64,000 nt of DNA from UBA5859 sp041940025 (GTDB lineage Bacteria; Pseudomonadota; Gammaproteobacteria; UBA5859), in the NCBI GenBank assembly GCA_041940025.1, contig JBGTSY010000006.1, positions 90,486-154,485 of the forward strand, in the 5' to 3' direction. Below are positions 32,393 through 42,300 of the stretch, in pieces; the stretch's first letter is position 1, and each line of letters starts with the position of its first letter. Position numbers and translations under genes: made by a program. The notes under the pieces are model-generated. The model worked only from the letters and a program-made list of their open reading frames with translations. It had not been told where the DNA came from and made no database searches.

Positions 32393-33202
32393 TCATCCGA
32401 AAATGATGTTTCTCATTGAAATTGAGCCAGCATCGAAACCCTCGGTTGGAAACCTAATGTGATCTTTTTCATGTGCAGCCCCCGCTGCGTAAATCAGTGG
32501 TAACCAGTGCTCTGGCGTGGGGTGAGCACGCTGCGCGTCAGCCGTATGCGGGTAGATCGATAAAAGTGCTTCGATATCATGTGTGAGTATGATTTGCTTA
32601 ACGGCTTCGTCAAAACGACTGGCCCAATCAGGCGTGACAGCGGTATCGAAGTGCATCTGATCGATAGCATTTTGCAGGTTATGAACGCAATTTCCGCTGG
32701 CGAAAATAAGAACATTCTGATCCCGCAATTTGGCGAGTGATTGTCCAATTTCATAGTGCTGAACAATATTAAGGTTGCGGTTGATACTAAGCTGCACAAC
32801 AGGGACGTCTGCTTCTGCATACATCCAGCGCAAAACTGACCAGATGCCGTGATCCAATCCCCAATCTTCACTAAGCTGTACGCGCTCTTTGCCGAGGAGT
32901 TCACGTACCGACTCGGCAAGTCCAGGGTGTCCCGGTGCGGGATACTCAAGTTCATAAAGCGGCCGTGGAAAGCCACCAAAATCATGCAGGATCGGAGGAT
33001 GAAGGTGTGACGTCAGATAAGTGCCGCTGACGTACCAGTGTGCCGATATGGCCAAAATAGCCGCAGGCTTTGGTACGTAGTTCCGGAGGGTGACAAAGCC
33101 GCGGCTCCATTGGTTGTCTTGGGCGGCATTCATGGGGCTGCCGTGACCAACAAAAACTGCGGGCATTCGATCAGCGGATGAGTTGTGTTCTTTTTCGATC
33201 AT
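32393..33202 (-). CDS. ygiD: 4,5-DOPA-extradiol-dioxygenase-like protein (LigB family)
   Basis: 269 residues. The start MPAVFVGHGSPMNA, ILAISAHWYVSGTYLT, WGLDHGIWSVLRWMY and FASGNCVHNL are the conserved blocks of YgiD/DODA enzymes, with His residues in HGSP, SAHW and LDHG as metal ligands. E. coli YgiD cleaves L-DOPA in vitro. It is the last gene after doxX and yqjG, all probably controlled by the divergent LysR protein. Confidence 0.9.
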   Translation of the reverse strand: MIEKEHNSSADRMPAVFVGHGSPMNAAQDNQWSRGFVTLRNYVPKPAAILAISAHWYVSGTYLTSHLHPPILHDFGGFPRPLYELEYPAPGHPGLAESVRELLGKERVQLSEDWGLDHGIWSVLRWMYAEADVPVVQLSINRNLNIVQHYEIGQSLAKLRDQNVLIFASGNCVHNLQNAIDQMHFDTAVTPDWASRFDEAVKQIILTHDIEALLSIYPHTADAQRAHPTPEHWLPLIYAAGAAHEKDHIRFPTEGFDAGSISMRNIIFG

Positions 33203-33260
33203 CTTTGGCTCCTGTCAGGTAAGTCCGTTGTTCATGTCAATGCTGCTGCCAAACGAGCGG

Positions 33261-34226
33261 TCAGTCTGACCACAATTCCTGCGGGCCGAGCGGGACGATA
33301 GCGGAAGGGTTCAGTGCTCGAATAGAGTAGTATCCCGTTTTAATGTGCTCTGCTGAGACTGTTTCCGCAATGCCCGGCAGGTCATAGATACGTTTAAGAT
33401 AGGCAGTGAGATTCCCATAGTCGCGAAGCGGGCGAAGATTGGTCTTAAAAAGGCCATGATATGCAAGATCAAAACGGATCAGGGTGACGAATGCTCGGAC
33501 ATCTGCCTCGGTAAGACGCTCGCCAACTAGGTAGCGGTGATTGTCGAGTCGCCGATTCATCCAATCCAGACTATCAAATACCTCGTGAACAGCCCGTTCA
33601 TAGGCTATTTGGGTTGTGGCAAAACCGGCACGGTAGACGCCATTGTTGAAACTGTCGTAAAGACGATCATTGACCTTGTCGATTTCCGAGCGCAGTTCCA
33701 TCGGGTAGAGATCGATGTTCTCCTGGGCCAGACGACCAAATCCGTCATTGAGCATACGAATGATGTCGGATGATTCATTGTTGACGATGGTCTCTTGATG
33801 CTTGTCCCAAAGCACAGGGACTGTGATCTGACCGGTGTAATCGGACTTGGCGCGCAGGTAAATCTGGTAAAGATATTCAGCGCCGTACAGTGGATCTGGC
33901 TGGATCCCAGGAAGGACACTGTTCTCGTCTCCAAAGCGCCAGACCTTCTCAGTCGGGCGGGGATCCAGCACAGTAACCGAAATAACGTCTTCCAAACCCT
34001 TAAGTTTGCGAGTCATTAAGGTGCGCGAGGCCCAGGGGCAAATCAGTGCAACATATAAGTGGTAGCGGTCGGGTTGTGCGACGAATCCACCTTGACCGGT
34101 AGGTCCTGGGTGACCATCAATCGTGATCCAGTTGCGAAATTGGGACTGCTCTCTGACAAACCCCCCTTCATCATCGGTTCCCTGCACAGGATGAAAATCT
34201 TTCGCCCATTGGCCGTTAATTAACAT
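33261..34226 (-). CDS. yqjG: Glutathionyl-hydroquinone reductase (xi-class glutathione transferase)
   Basis: 321 residues. It removes glutathione from glutathionyl-hydroquinones. The catalytic CPWASRT motif, preceded by YHLYVALI, and the GST C-terminal domain (RYLVGERLTEADVRAFVTLIRFD, ending near KTGYYSIRALNPSAIVP) are diagnostic. It lies between doxX and ygiD on one strand, an arrangement that suggests quinone detoxification. Confidence 0.93.
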   Translation of the reverse strand: MLINGQWAKDFHPVQGTDDEGGFVREQSQFRNWITIDGHPGPTGQGGFVAQPDRYHLYVALICPWASRTLMTRKLKGLEDVISVTVLDPRPTEKVWRFGDENSVLPGIQPDPLYGAEYLYQIYLRAKSDYTGQITVPVLWDKHQETIVNNESSDIIRMLNDGFGRLAQENIDLYPMELRSEIDKVNDRLYDSFNNGVYRAGFATTQIAYERAVHEVFDSLDWMNRRLDNHRYLVGERLTEADVRAFVTLIRFDLAYHGLFKTNLRPLRDYGNLTAYLKRIYDLPGIAETVSAEHIKTGYYSIRALNPSAIVPLGPQELWSD

Positions 34227-34308
34227 TTTAAATCTCCTTACACTATTTTTTTTCTCAAGTTAAGCCGGGACACAGGCTCCCGGCTTAATCGAACCGATAC
34301 ATATAAAC

Positions 34309-34746
34309 TCAGACTTTGGATAACATGGCATCAAGCGAACCTCGACCTGCACCACTGATAACAAGGGCAACCGATGCAGCCAGTAATGCCAAACCAAATT
34401 CGTAGCCGTTATTACTCATGAACAAGCCGTTACCGATATGCACGGCAAGGATAGCGACGATCATCGTAAAGGCGAGCACTGCGGCTGCAGGGCGAACCAA
34501 CAGCCCCAGAATGAGGGCTAGACCGCCAAAAAACTCTGCGCTGCCGGCGAGTAATGCCATCAGATAGCCGGGGTTAAGGCTAATCGAGGCCATCCATTGA
34601 GCAGTACCTTCCAGACCGTACCCGCCAAACCAACCAAACAATTTTTGTGCGCCGTGGGCGACAAAAATGATGCCCACCGGGATACGTAGAGCCATTGGGT
34701 TCAAATGGTTTTCGGTTGCGATAATTTTTTTCACAAACGTTTTCAT
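34309..34746 (-). CDS. DoxX-family membrane protein (YqjF-like)
   Basis: 145 residues with four membrane helices: LRIPVGIIFVAHGAQKLFGWFGGYG, LLAGSAEFFGGLALILGLL and VLAFTMIVAILAVHIGNG are the DoxX blocks. In E. coli the related yqjF lies beside yqjG and responds to quinol-type compounds through the LysR protein YhaJ. The same logic probably holds here. AGAGGTG lies upstream of the ATG. Confidence 0.9.
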   Translation of the reverse strand: MKTFVKKIIATENHLNPMALRIPVGIIFVAHGAQKLFGWFGGYGLEGTAQWMASISLNPGYLMALLAGSAEFFGGLALILGLLVRPAAAVLAFTMIVAILAVHIGNGLFMSNNGYEFGLALLAASVALVISGAGRGSLDAMLSKV

Positions 34747-35051
34747 AATTTCACCTCTAAAGTTTTACAGTAGTGATTTGATTCAGTATCAGTCTGATTC
34801 CTGTGATTGTGGGTAAGCGCACTGACTCGCAGTGGTGGTCAGTAGCTGACATCTGTTGATCAATATGCCTATCTGTTTGTCTAGGCCTCCTGTCACAGTA
34901 ATTTTCATCGTGGATCTCCTGGTTTTAACAGTGTTTAAAAAGTCGCCTTGCGGCGGAACCGGCGTGTTCCGAATTCGAGAGTGACTTTACTTGTTCAAGA
35001 AAATGAGATAAATAAGCGATTGAGAAAATAACTATACCGAAATACGGAATA
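34747..35051. promoter_or_regulatory. Divergent control region between doxX and the LysR gene
   Basis: 305 bases without an open frame. It should hold both promoters and the LysR binding sites; no T-N11-A motif stands out enough to call. Confidence 0.4.
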
Positions 35052-35942
35052 ATGGATCGATTTCAGGAAATGCAAACTTTTTGTGCCGTGGTGGACGCGG
35101 GTAGTTTTGTCAAAGCCGCAGAACTTCTGCACATGTCAAAACCAGCGGTGTCTCGTCATGTGGCGGATATGGAGGCTCGGCTTGGCGTGCGACTGTTGCA
35201 TCGAACCACGCGGCGCTTATCTCTCACGGAGGAGGGAGCCGTGTTCTACAGTCGCTGTCGTGAATTGCTCAGCGGTCTTGAGGAGGCAGAATCTGAGCTC
35301 AGTTCTCGCAGTGGTGCGGCACGTGGGCTACTGAGGGTGAACGTGCCGGTCTCCTTTGGCGTACAGACTCTCGCACCCCTCTGGAGTGTCTTTCATGATT
35401 TGTACCCTCAGGTGCGGCTCGAGATCGGACTCTTTGATCGTGTTGTGGACGTGGTGGAGGAGGGCTACGATTTGGCTATCCGCATTGCCACGCTGCCTGA
35501 TTCATCTCTGGTCAGCAAGCGACTGGCCAGTACCCGTGTCGTTTTGTGTGCCACACCCCGGTACCTGGAAATGTATGGCCATCCATCGCATCCAAGTGCG
35601 CTGGGTGCGCATAAAATCATTGGATACAGCTATTGGTTGGGTGGCGATACCTGGGATTTTGACGGTCCTGAGGGATCGGTTAGTGTCAAGGTTGATCCGT
35701 GGATGGTGACGAACAACGGTGATACCTGCCGGGCGGTTGCATTGGCACATCAGGGGATCATTCTACATCCAACGTTTTTGATTGGGGAGGATCTGGAAGC
35801 GGGCAGACTGGTGGAAATACTTCCTGAGTATCGTTCCATCGAATTGGGTATCTATGCGGTCTATCCAACGCGCAAACATGTGGCACCCAAAGTGCGTGCA
35901 CTCGTTAATTTTCTTGAAAAGCAATTATCAGATCTTGAATGA
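35052..35942 (+). CDS. LysR-family regulator, YhaJ-like
   Basis: 296 residues: MDRFQEMQTFCAVVDAGSFVKAAELLHMSKPAVSRHVADMEARLGVRLLHRTTRRLSLTEEG is the canonical DNA-binding domain of the CrgA/YhaJ group, followed by the effector fold (RGLLRVNVPVSFG, VVEEGYDLAIRI). It is divergent from doxX-yqjG-ygiD, the usual layout for a regulator of its neighbours. A quinone or hydroquinone ligand is inferred. Confidence 0.9.
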   Translation: MDRFQEMQTFCAVVDAGSFVKAAELLHMSKPAVSRHVADMEARLGVRLLHRTTRRLSLTEEGAVFYSRCRELLSGLEEAESELSSRSGAARGLLRVNVPVSFGVQTLAPLWSVFHDLYPQVRLEIGLFDRVVDVVEEGYDLAIRIATLPDSSLVSKRLASTRVVLCATPRYLEMYGHPSHPSALGAHKIIGYSYWLGGDTWDFDGPEGSVSVKVDPWMVTNNGDTCRAVALAHQGIILHPTFLIGEDLEAGRLVEILPEYRSIELGIYAVYPTRKHVAPKVRALVNFLEKQLSDLE

Positions 35943-36398
35943 TGGACATTGTGCCACACCTGAATAGTTGCCATCCCGATCGATCCTTTGGTGATGTGTC
36001 ACAGACGGTAGCAAGCATGACACCTGCTTCATAGGTGAGTGGTGTATGAGATATCTCTTTTCCTAACTCGTGGCGGAACGGGATAAGGCTTATTTTACAA
36101 CTCACCTTGCTGGCTTTAAAAAGTATCGCGCTTAGTAGATGAATACAGGAGCAGTCTTAATGGGGAGTCAGTAACCAGAGATTCATGCAGCAAAAAGTTC
36201 GTCCCGGTGAGTGCAACAGAAACAGTGAAAACCTGTGACAGGCAACCAAAGAGGGTTCGGCGTTTCACAGGATCAAGATACCGCTTCTTCACGGGTCGGG
36301 CTTGATGAGTTCTAAACGCCAATACGAGGGTGGTATTGCAAGTAACGCCAAGCAGGGTATCACTCATGGTGGCGAATTAAATTATTTCTCCACGCAGG
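35943..36398. other. Intergenic, nothing recognised
   Basis: Open frames here (for example 36116-36367 on the minus strand) have no start signals or family blocks. No terminator-like hairpin with a T-run was seen. Confidence 0.35.
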
Positions 36399-36710
36399 CT
36401 AGGCTTCGGCTGAACTCTGAGATTTCACCTGCATGTACTCAGCGAAATTTTGATGATACTCCTTGAGGTTTTCTGTGAGCATGGTTCGATACTGCTCCAT
36501 AAAAGCCTCCACCGCAGTTTCCGTGTTTGCATCAAGTGCTTCAGCGGTGCCACTCTGTTCTGCCAGTAGAAATGCCTGGAATCGGGATGCGGCATATGTC
36601 ATGGCCATGCCGGCCTGATGTGATCCCAACTGTTTTTTTTGTTCATTGGCAAGGTCAATGAATTTGTCTACGGTTGCCCAAAGTAACTCTGCATCAATAT
36701 CGTTATTCAT
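36399..36710 (-). CDS. DUF3144 family protein
   Basis: 103 residues, soluble and helical. VDKFIDLANEQ and AGMAMTYAASRFQAFLLAEQ match the small DUF3144 family of gammaproteobacteria. Function unknown. The C-terminus is a helix with a Ser/Ala-rich tail. Confidence 0.8.
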   Translation of the reverse strand: MNNDIDAELLWATVDKFIDLANEQKKQLGSHQAGMAMTYAASRFQAFLLAEQSGTAEALDANTETAVEAFMEQYRTMLTENLKEYHQNFAEYMQVKSQSSAEA

Positions 36711-37071
36711 ACCAACTTTTTGTCCCGGATTGAGTGAGACGAACCTGTCTCAATGACGCATAGTTTATCGGCACGATGTTAAGTTTTGGTGAACAGAGTG
36801 ATGGAAAATTTGCTTCTTCACATTTACAGACTCACTCTTTCTAAATACGGTGATTTGGTTGGACAGTTCGGAACTGTCACGAGTCGCTAGGCTGATCCAC
36901 GATTGACAATGGATTTGAATTTCTAACAGCGAGTCGTTTGAGATTTATTTTCTAATATTCAGTGACCGTGCGAACCGTGTTTAATATTAGTGGTGTGTTA
37001 AAAGTTGTCATTTTCTCATATGATTGAATAGGAGAGACAAGATTCATTTTAATCAACGGTGGGGGAGCAGC
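36711..37071. other. Intergenic upstream of tadA
   Basis: No gene. An AT-rich segment around 36940-37020 probably carries the tadA promoter but no hexamers stand out. Confidence 0.35.
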
Positions 37072-37533
37072 GTGTCCGATTTTAGTGATCAAGATGTGGT
37101 GTTCATGCAGCGCGCGCTGGAGTTGGCTCGGCAGGCAGCTCACGCAGGGGAAGTACCTGTGGGGGCGGTATTGGTTTTGCGGGGAGAGGTAGTGGGGGAG
37201 GGGTGGAATCGACCGATCCAGAGTCACGATCCCACACATCATGCAGAGATCATGGCCTTGCGACAGGCGGGACAAAAGTTAAAAAATTATCGCTTACCTG
37301 GAACGGTACTCTATGTCACCATTGAACCATGCGTCATGTGCGCAGGGGCTTTGATTCATGCACGTGTTGAAAAATTGATCTATGGGACGTCAGAGCCTCG
37401 ATGCGGCGCGGTGCGCACACTATATCAAATCACTGAAGACTCGCGTCTCAATCATCAAATAGCAGTGGCGAGTGGGCTATTGCAGGAGGAGTGTGCAAAC
37501 TTGATGCAAGCGTTTTTTCAACAAAGAAGATGA
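37072..37533 (+). CDS. tadA: tRNA-specific adenosine deaminase
   Basis: 153 residues from a GTG at 37072 preceded by GGGGGAG; a longer TTG-start frame from 37024 is less likely. Deaminates A34 of tRNA-Arg(ACG) to inosine. The zinc ligands are His in HHAEIMAL with the proton-shuttle Glu, and Cys in PCVMCAGALIHAR. Confidence 0.93.
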   Translation: MSDFSDQDVVFMQRALELARQAAHAGEVPVGAVLVLRGEVVGEGWNRPIQSHDPTHHAEIMALRQAGQKLKNYRLPGTVLYVTIEPCVMCAGALIHARVEKLIYGTSEPRCGAVRTLYQITEDSRLNHQIAVASGLLQEECANLMQAFFQQRR

Positions 37534-37556
37534 CGTTGTATATAAATACAGTGTCA

Positions 37557-39035
37557 TTACTGGATATAGGTGACGGGGGTCTCTTTGATACTGAGAAAAC
37601 GTTTGTCTAGACCAGATATCTTTTGCATAGATATGGGCACAATGTCGTTCGGCGTAATGGTAATTTCCCGTGTGTTGTCACGCCACTTATTGTTGGTATT
37701 TGTAATGTTTAATAAGATGTCTTGATAGGTGCGGATGTTCTCTACATAGAGTACGGCTTCATCTCCTCGCGCTTTTCCATACTTGGTGTCTGTGTACCAT
37801 TTTTCCTGTTTTAATAGGGGTAAATGCTTTCGTAAATCTATCCATTTATTGGGATCGCCACCGAGTGTGGCGGTGAGTTCTTGTGCATCTTCAACATGGC
37901 CAATACCGACGTTATAAGCCGCAAGCGCAAACCAAGTACGATCTGGCTCTAATACTTCATCAGAGATTTGTCTTTTAATTCTCTTAAAATATTTAGCACC
38001 CCCAAAGATGCTGTTTTCAGGTTTAATGCGATTTTCAAATCCCATGTCGAAGGCTGTTTTTCTAGTGAGCATCATAATGCCACGCACCCCGGTTGGGGAG
38101 ACAGCTTTCGGATTCCAATGGGACTCCTGATAACCCATTGCCGCCAGCAATTGCCACGGAACTTGATATTGTGTAGCCGCTTCTATAAAAAGTTGTTCAT
38201 ATTTTGGTAGTCGAGATTGGGTGTGACGCAAGAAACGTTTGGTTCCCACATAGTCGAATTCATGATGACCCGCATAATATCTATCCACTATCTGATCGAG
38301 TTGCCGGGTTTCTTTTAAGTACTCGGTAAACTTGACTGCTTCTCGAAGTAGACTCGTGTCTTCATACTGGTTAAATGCCCAGGCAAGTGGCATGGGCTCA
38401 GATAGGGTGTCGGCTACCCGTAATTCTGGAAAAGCTTTCAAACCGACCTCTATATCGTTGTCGTTGGCAATGGTGTAATCCAATTGACCTAGCCAGACTT
38501 TTTCTAACAATTCAAACGGAGTGCGTTTTGATTCATCCCAGACCAAGTCGGGAATGTGCTGCTGTTGGGCTCGTAATAGTCTGGCGTGCACAGAATGGCG
38601 GTGAACTTCAACCTGGCTGGCGGCGGCCTGGTGCAGGCTATTGGCTCGATTATGATTATATCGGTACACCAATTGCGGGCGTACCCATTGGTAGGGTAAT
38701 CCATAGACAATCTTGTCCGATTGAGAGGGATCTTGAATGAGTCCTGCGGCGGCAAGGTGCGCCTCGCCTTTTGCCAACTTAGAATAAATAGTGCGTACAT
38801 CGGTTTCCGGCGTCATGACTAATGAAACGCCAAGATGTTGCGCAAATAGGCTGGCTAACTCAAATTCCACGCCACCATAGCTCTCATTTGCCTTGTAGAA
38901 GGTTGTCGGCCCAGGACGGGTTAAAACCCGGAGTTCGCCTTCTTGTTTAATCCTCTCCAATAGCGAAGGTTCACTACCACAGTTCACCAGTAGTGGCACA
39001 ACTAAAACAAGAACGAGTGACTGCTTAAATTTCAA
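37557..39035 (-). CDS. mltF: Membrane-bound lytic murein transglycosylase F
   Basis: Cleaves peptidoglycan with formation of 1,6-anhydromuramic acid. The N-terminal half is a periplasmic-binding-protein-like domain (ELRVLTRPGPTTFYKANESYGGVEFELASLFAQHLG); the C-terminal half is the lysozyme-like SLT domain (LLAAMGYQESHWNPKAVSPTGVRGIMMLT, where Glu in QESHW is catalytic, and AAYNVGIGHVEDA). The TTG at 39035 follows GGAG by seven bases and starts directly at the signal MKFKQSLVLVLVVPLLVNC; a GTG at 39062 is the alternative. It is divergent from purL, as in many gammaproteobacteria. Confidence 0.92.
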   Translation of the reverse strand: MKFKQSLVLVLVVPLLVNCGSEPSLLERIKQEGELRVLTRPGPTTFYKANESYGGVEFELASLFAQHLGVSLVMTPETDVRTIYSKLAKGEAHLAAAGLIQDPSQSDKIVYGLPYQWVRPQLVYRYNHNRANSLHQAAASQVEVHRHSVHARLLRAQQQHIPDLVWDESKRTPFELLEKVWLGQLDYTIANDNDIEVGLKAFPELRVADTLSEPMPLAWAFNQYEDTSLLREAVKFTEYLKETRQLDQIVDRYYAGHHEFDYVGTKRFLRHTQSRLPKYEQLFIEAATQYQVPWQLLAAMGYQESHWNPKAVSPTGVRGIMMLTRKTAFDMGFENRIKPENSIFGGAKYFKRIKRQISDEVLEPDRTWFALAAYNVGIGHVEDAQELTATLGGDPNKWIDLRKHLPLLKQEKWYTDTKYGKARGDEAVLYVENIRTYQDILLNITNTNNKWRDNTREITITPNDIVPISMQKISGLDKRFLSIKETPVTYIQ

Positions 39036-39163
39036 ACTCAAAACTCCGTTACACAGTATCACTGAGATGTAAGTTAAAATTTACATCCAATGACAAAACA
39101 CAATGATCTCTGAAGGGGGAACTACTTATCCTAGGGAAATTCGTCACAACCAACTTCGTTCAA

Positions 39164-39193
39164 TTATTGTGCCGGTCAGACTTAGATTATAAT
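39164..39193 (+). promoter_or_regulatory. Candidate purL promoter
   Basis: TTATTG (39164-39169), an 18-base spacer and a perfect TATAAT (39188-39193). The start would lie about 115 bases before purL. No PurR box was found. Confidence 0.45.
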
Positions 39194-39315
39194 GTCTGTA
39201 GTCTACATGAGCTACTTTAGTAAATTCTAATATTTCAATTAACTGTCTATTCAGTCAGTTAATGGTTTAATTTGCTGAACAGGCACCACACACTTTTTGA
39301 TGGCTAGGAATGCCG

Positions 39316-42300
39316 ATGTTGATACTGTCCGGTGAGAGGGCTCTCTCACAATTTAGATCCGATAAGCTTCTGAATAATATAAACAAAATTGTACCGAAAG
39401 TAGAAGATGTCAGCGTTTTCTACAATTATTTTGTCGATCTTGAATCGCAACCTAATGAAGAGGAACTAAAAAAACTAAAAGTTTTATTAAATTCAATTAA
39501 TCAAGCAGATAGTTCAGAAAATTGCACTGATTTTTGGGTAATTCCGCGAAAGGGAACACGTTCTCCTTGGTCCACCAAGGCTACGGAGGTGGCACAAAAT
39601 TGCGGATTGTCAAAAATTCGTCGCATTGAGCGGGGGGTACGTTTTCGTTTTTTGGCTACTGATAGCCAGCAGTGGTCAGAGGCGCAATGCGCGGCGATTC
39701 AAGCGCTGTTATACGATCCCATGATTCAACAAATTTTTACCAGTCAACCGGATGCGACGCAGTTATTTGCCAATCATCACGCACAACCTCTGTCTTCAGT
39801 ACCAATTTTGGCGCAGGGAGCAGATGCGTTAGTCCAAGCCAATAGTCAACTCGGACTGGGTCTACCAGAAGACGAACTGCAATACTTAGTGAATTCTTTC
39901 ACTGGATTGCAACGGGATCCTACAGATGCAGAGTTGATGATGTTTGCCCAGGTCAATTCTGAACATTGTAGACACAAAATATTTAACGCCGAGTGGACCA
40001 TCGACGGAGTATCCCAAGACCACACTTTATTTGGCATGATTCGTCACACTCATCAGCAGTCGCCCGAAGGGGTTCTTTCTGCATATAGTGATAATGGTGC
40101 AGTGATAGAAGGACATAGGGGCATTCGTTTTTATGCGGATGTGTATTCAGGTCACTATAAAGAGTGGCAAGAGCCTATAGATATAGTGATCAAAGTAGAA
40201 ACCCACAATCATCCCACTGCGATTTCTCCCTTTCCTGGTGCCGCAACCGGTTCGGGAGGCGAGATCCGTGACGAAGGCGCCACCGGTCGGGGTGGTAAAC
40301 CAAAAGCAGGATTGTGTGGTTTTTCTGTTTCCCACTTGCGTCTACCAGAGTTACCACAACCGTGGGAGGAGTGTGCTATTGGCAAACCCCAACGCATTGC
40401 CTCTCCCTTGGAGATCATGATCGACGGGCCAATCGGTGCCGCCGCCTTTAACAATGAATTCGGTCGGCCCAATCTACTCGGTTATTTCCGAAATTTTGAG
40501 ATAGAGGTTGCGGATGTGTCGGGCCAAGCCAGGGGTTATCACAAACCGATTATGATAGCTGGCGGCATGGGTAATATTCGCCGCGACATGATATCAAAAC
40601 AGAGGATCCCTGAACGAGGCTTGATCATTCAAATCGGCGGTCCGGGTATGTTGATCGGATTAGGCGGCGGTGCCGCCTCTTCAGTGGATTCAGGACACTC
40701 GGAAGAGGCATTGGATTTCGCTTCAGTGCAGCGGGAAAATCCTGAAATGCAGCGCCGTTGCCAAGAAGTGATCGATCGCTGTTGGCAATTAGGTGAACAG
40801 AATCCGATCCTGTCTATCCATGATGTCGGTGCCGGGGGGTTGTCCAACGCGGTTCCTGAGATCATTCATGATTGTAAACGCGGCGGTCGGTTTAATTTGA
40901 ATGCTATCCCGATCGATGACAGTAGTCTATCACCGATGGCAATCTGGTGTAACGAATCCCAAGAGAGATACGTACTGGCTATCGATCCAGTCGATTTAGA
41001 GCGTTTTTCTAACATATGTGCGCGAGAACGTTGTCCCTTTGCTGTGCTAGGGGAAGCACAACGAGATGCATCATTGTTGGTGCAGGATGAGCAGAATGCC
41101 TCATCTATTGTGGACTTGCCTATGTCGTTGTTGTTCGGGAAGCCACCAAAAATGCACCGTGATGTGACCCATTTAAACAGATCTTTCCCAGTGTTAGAGC
41201 CTGAGAAGATTCAGCTATCAGAAGCATTAGAGAGTGTATTGCAATTTCCAGCTGTCGCCTGCAAAAACTTTCTTATCACCATTGGGGATCGGTCCGTTAC
41301 CGGGTTGGTGGCTCGCGATCAGATGGTGGGACCGTGGCAGATACCCGTGGCAGACGTGGCAGTCACCTTGTCTGACTATAGGGGATATTATGGTGAGGCA
41401 ATGGCGATGGGTGAACGTACCCCGCTAGCATTACTAGATTCATCTGCCGCCGCTGCTATGGCCGTGGGTGAAGCGCTAACGAACATCGCCGCAGCCCCGA
41501 TCCGTGCATTGTCTGATGTGCGTTTATCGGCAAACTGGATGGCGGCCGCCGGTCAACCAGGTGAAGACGCAGCACTTTACGATGCAGTGAAGCGGGTTGG
41601 TATGACACTCTGTCCGGAACTGGGTATTGCCATTCCTGTGGGCAAAGACTCTCTTTCCATGCGGACACAGTGGTCTGATGGAGGGGTGCACAAAGAGGTG
41701 AGTTCACCTGTCTCTTTAATTGTCTCTGCTTTTGCGCCGGTCACTGATGCCAGGAAAACGCTCACGCCACAACTAAATAGTACGGAAGAAGAGACGCTGC
41801 TGGTATTGGTAGATTTGGCACCCGGCCATCAGCGATTAGGCGGTTCCGTGTTGTCTCAGATCTATAGTCGGATAGGTGGTGACTGTCCTGATTTACAAAG
41901 TGCAGCGGCACTGAAACAGTTTTTTACTGGGATCCAGCAGCTGAATCATTCGGGTAAGTTACTTGCTTATCACGATCGATCCGACGGGGGGCTATGGGCA
42001 GCCGTATGTGAGATGGCTTTTGCCGCGCAAGTGGGTGTCGATGTTCAAATTGGTCAATTAAGTGGAGATGGGATTGCTGCGTTACTGAATGAGGAATTGG
42101 GTGCAGTAGTGCAAATCAGATCTGTAGATTTGCCTCTGTTGCAGAAAACATTCGCTGACTCCAATGATGTCCACGTAGAAGTGATTGGCCAGTTGAATGA
42201 GTCAAATGCAATCACTGTTTGGCAGGGGGAAAAGCAACTATACCAAAGTGATCAACCTCGGCTTTGTCAGCTTTGGCGTTTGACCAGCTATCATATGCAA

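Noticed and set aside
36116..36367. 83-codon minus-strand frame near the LysR gene
   Set aside because: No motif, poor start and no conserved context.
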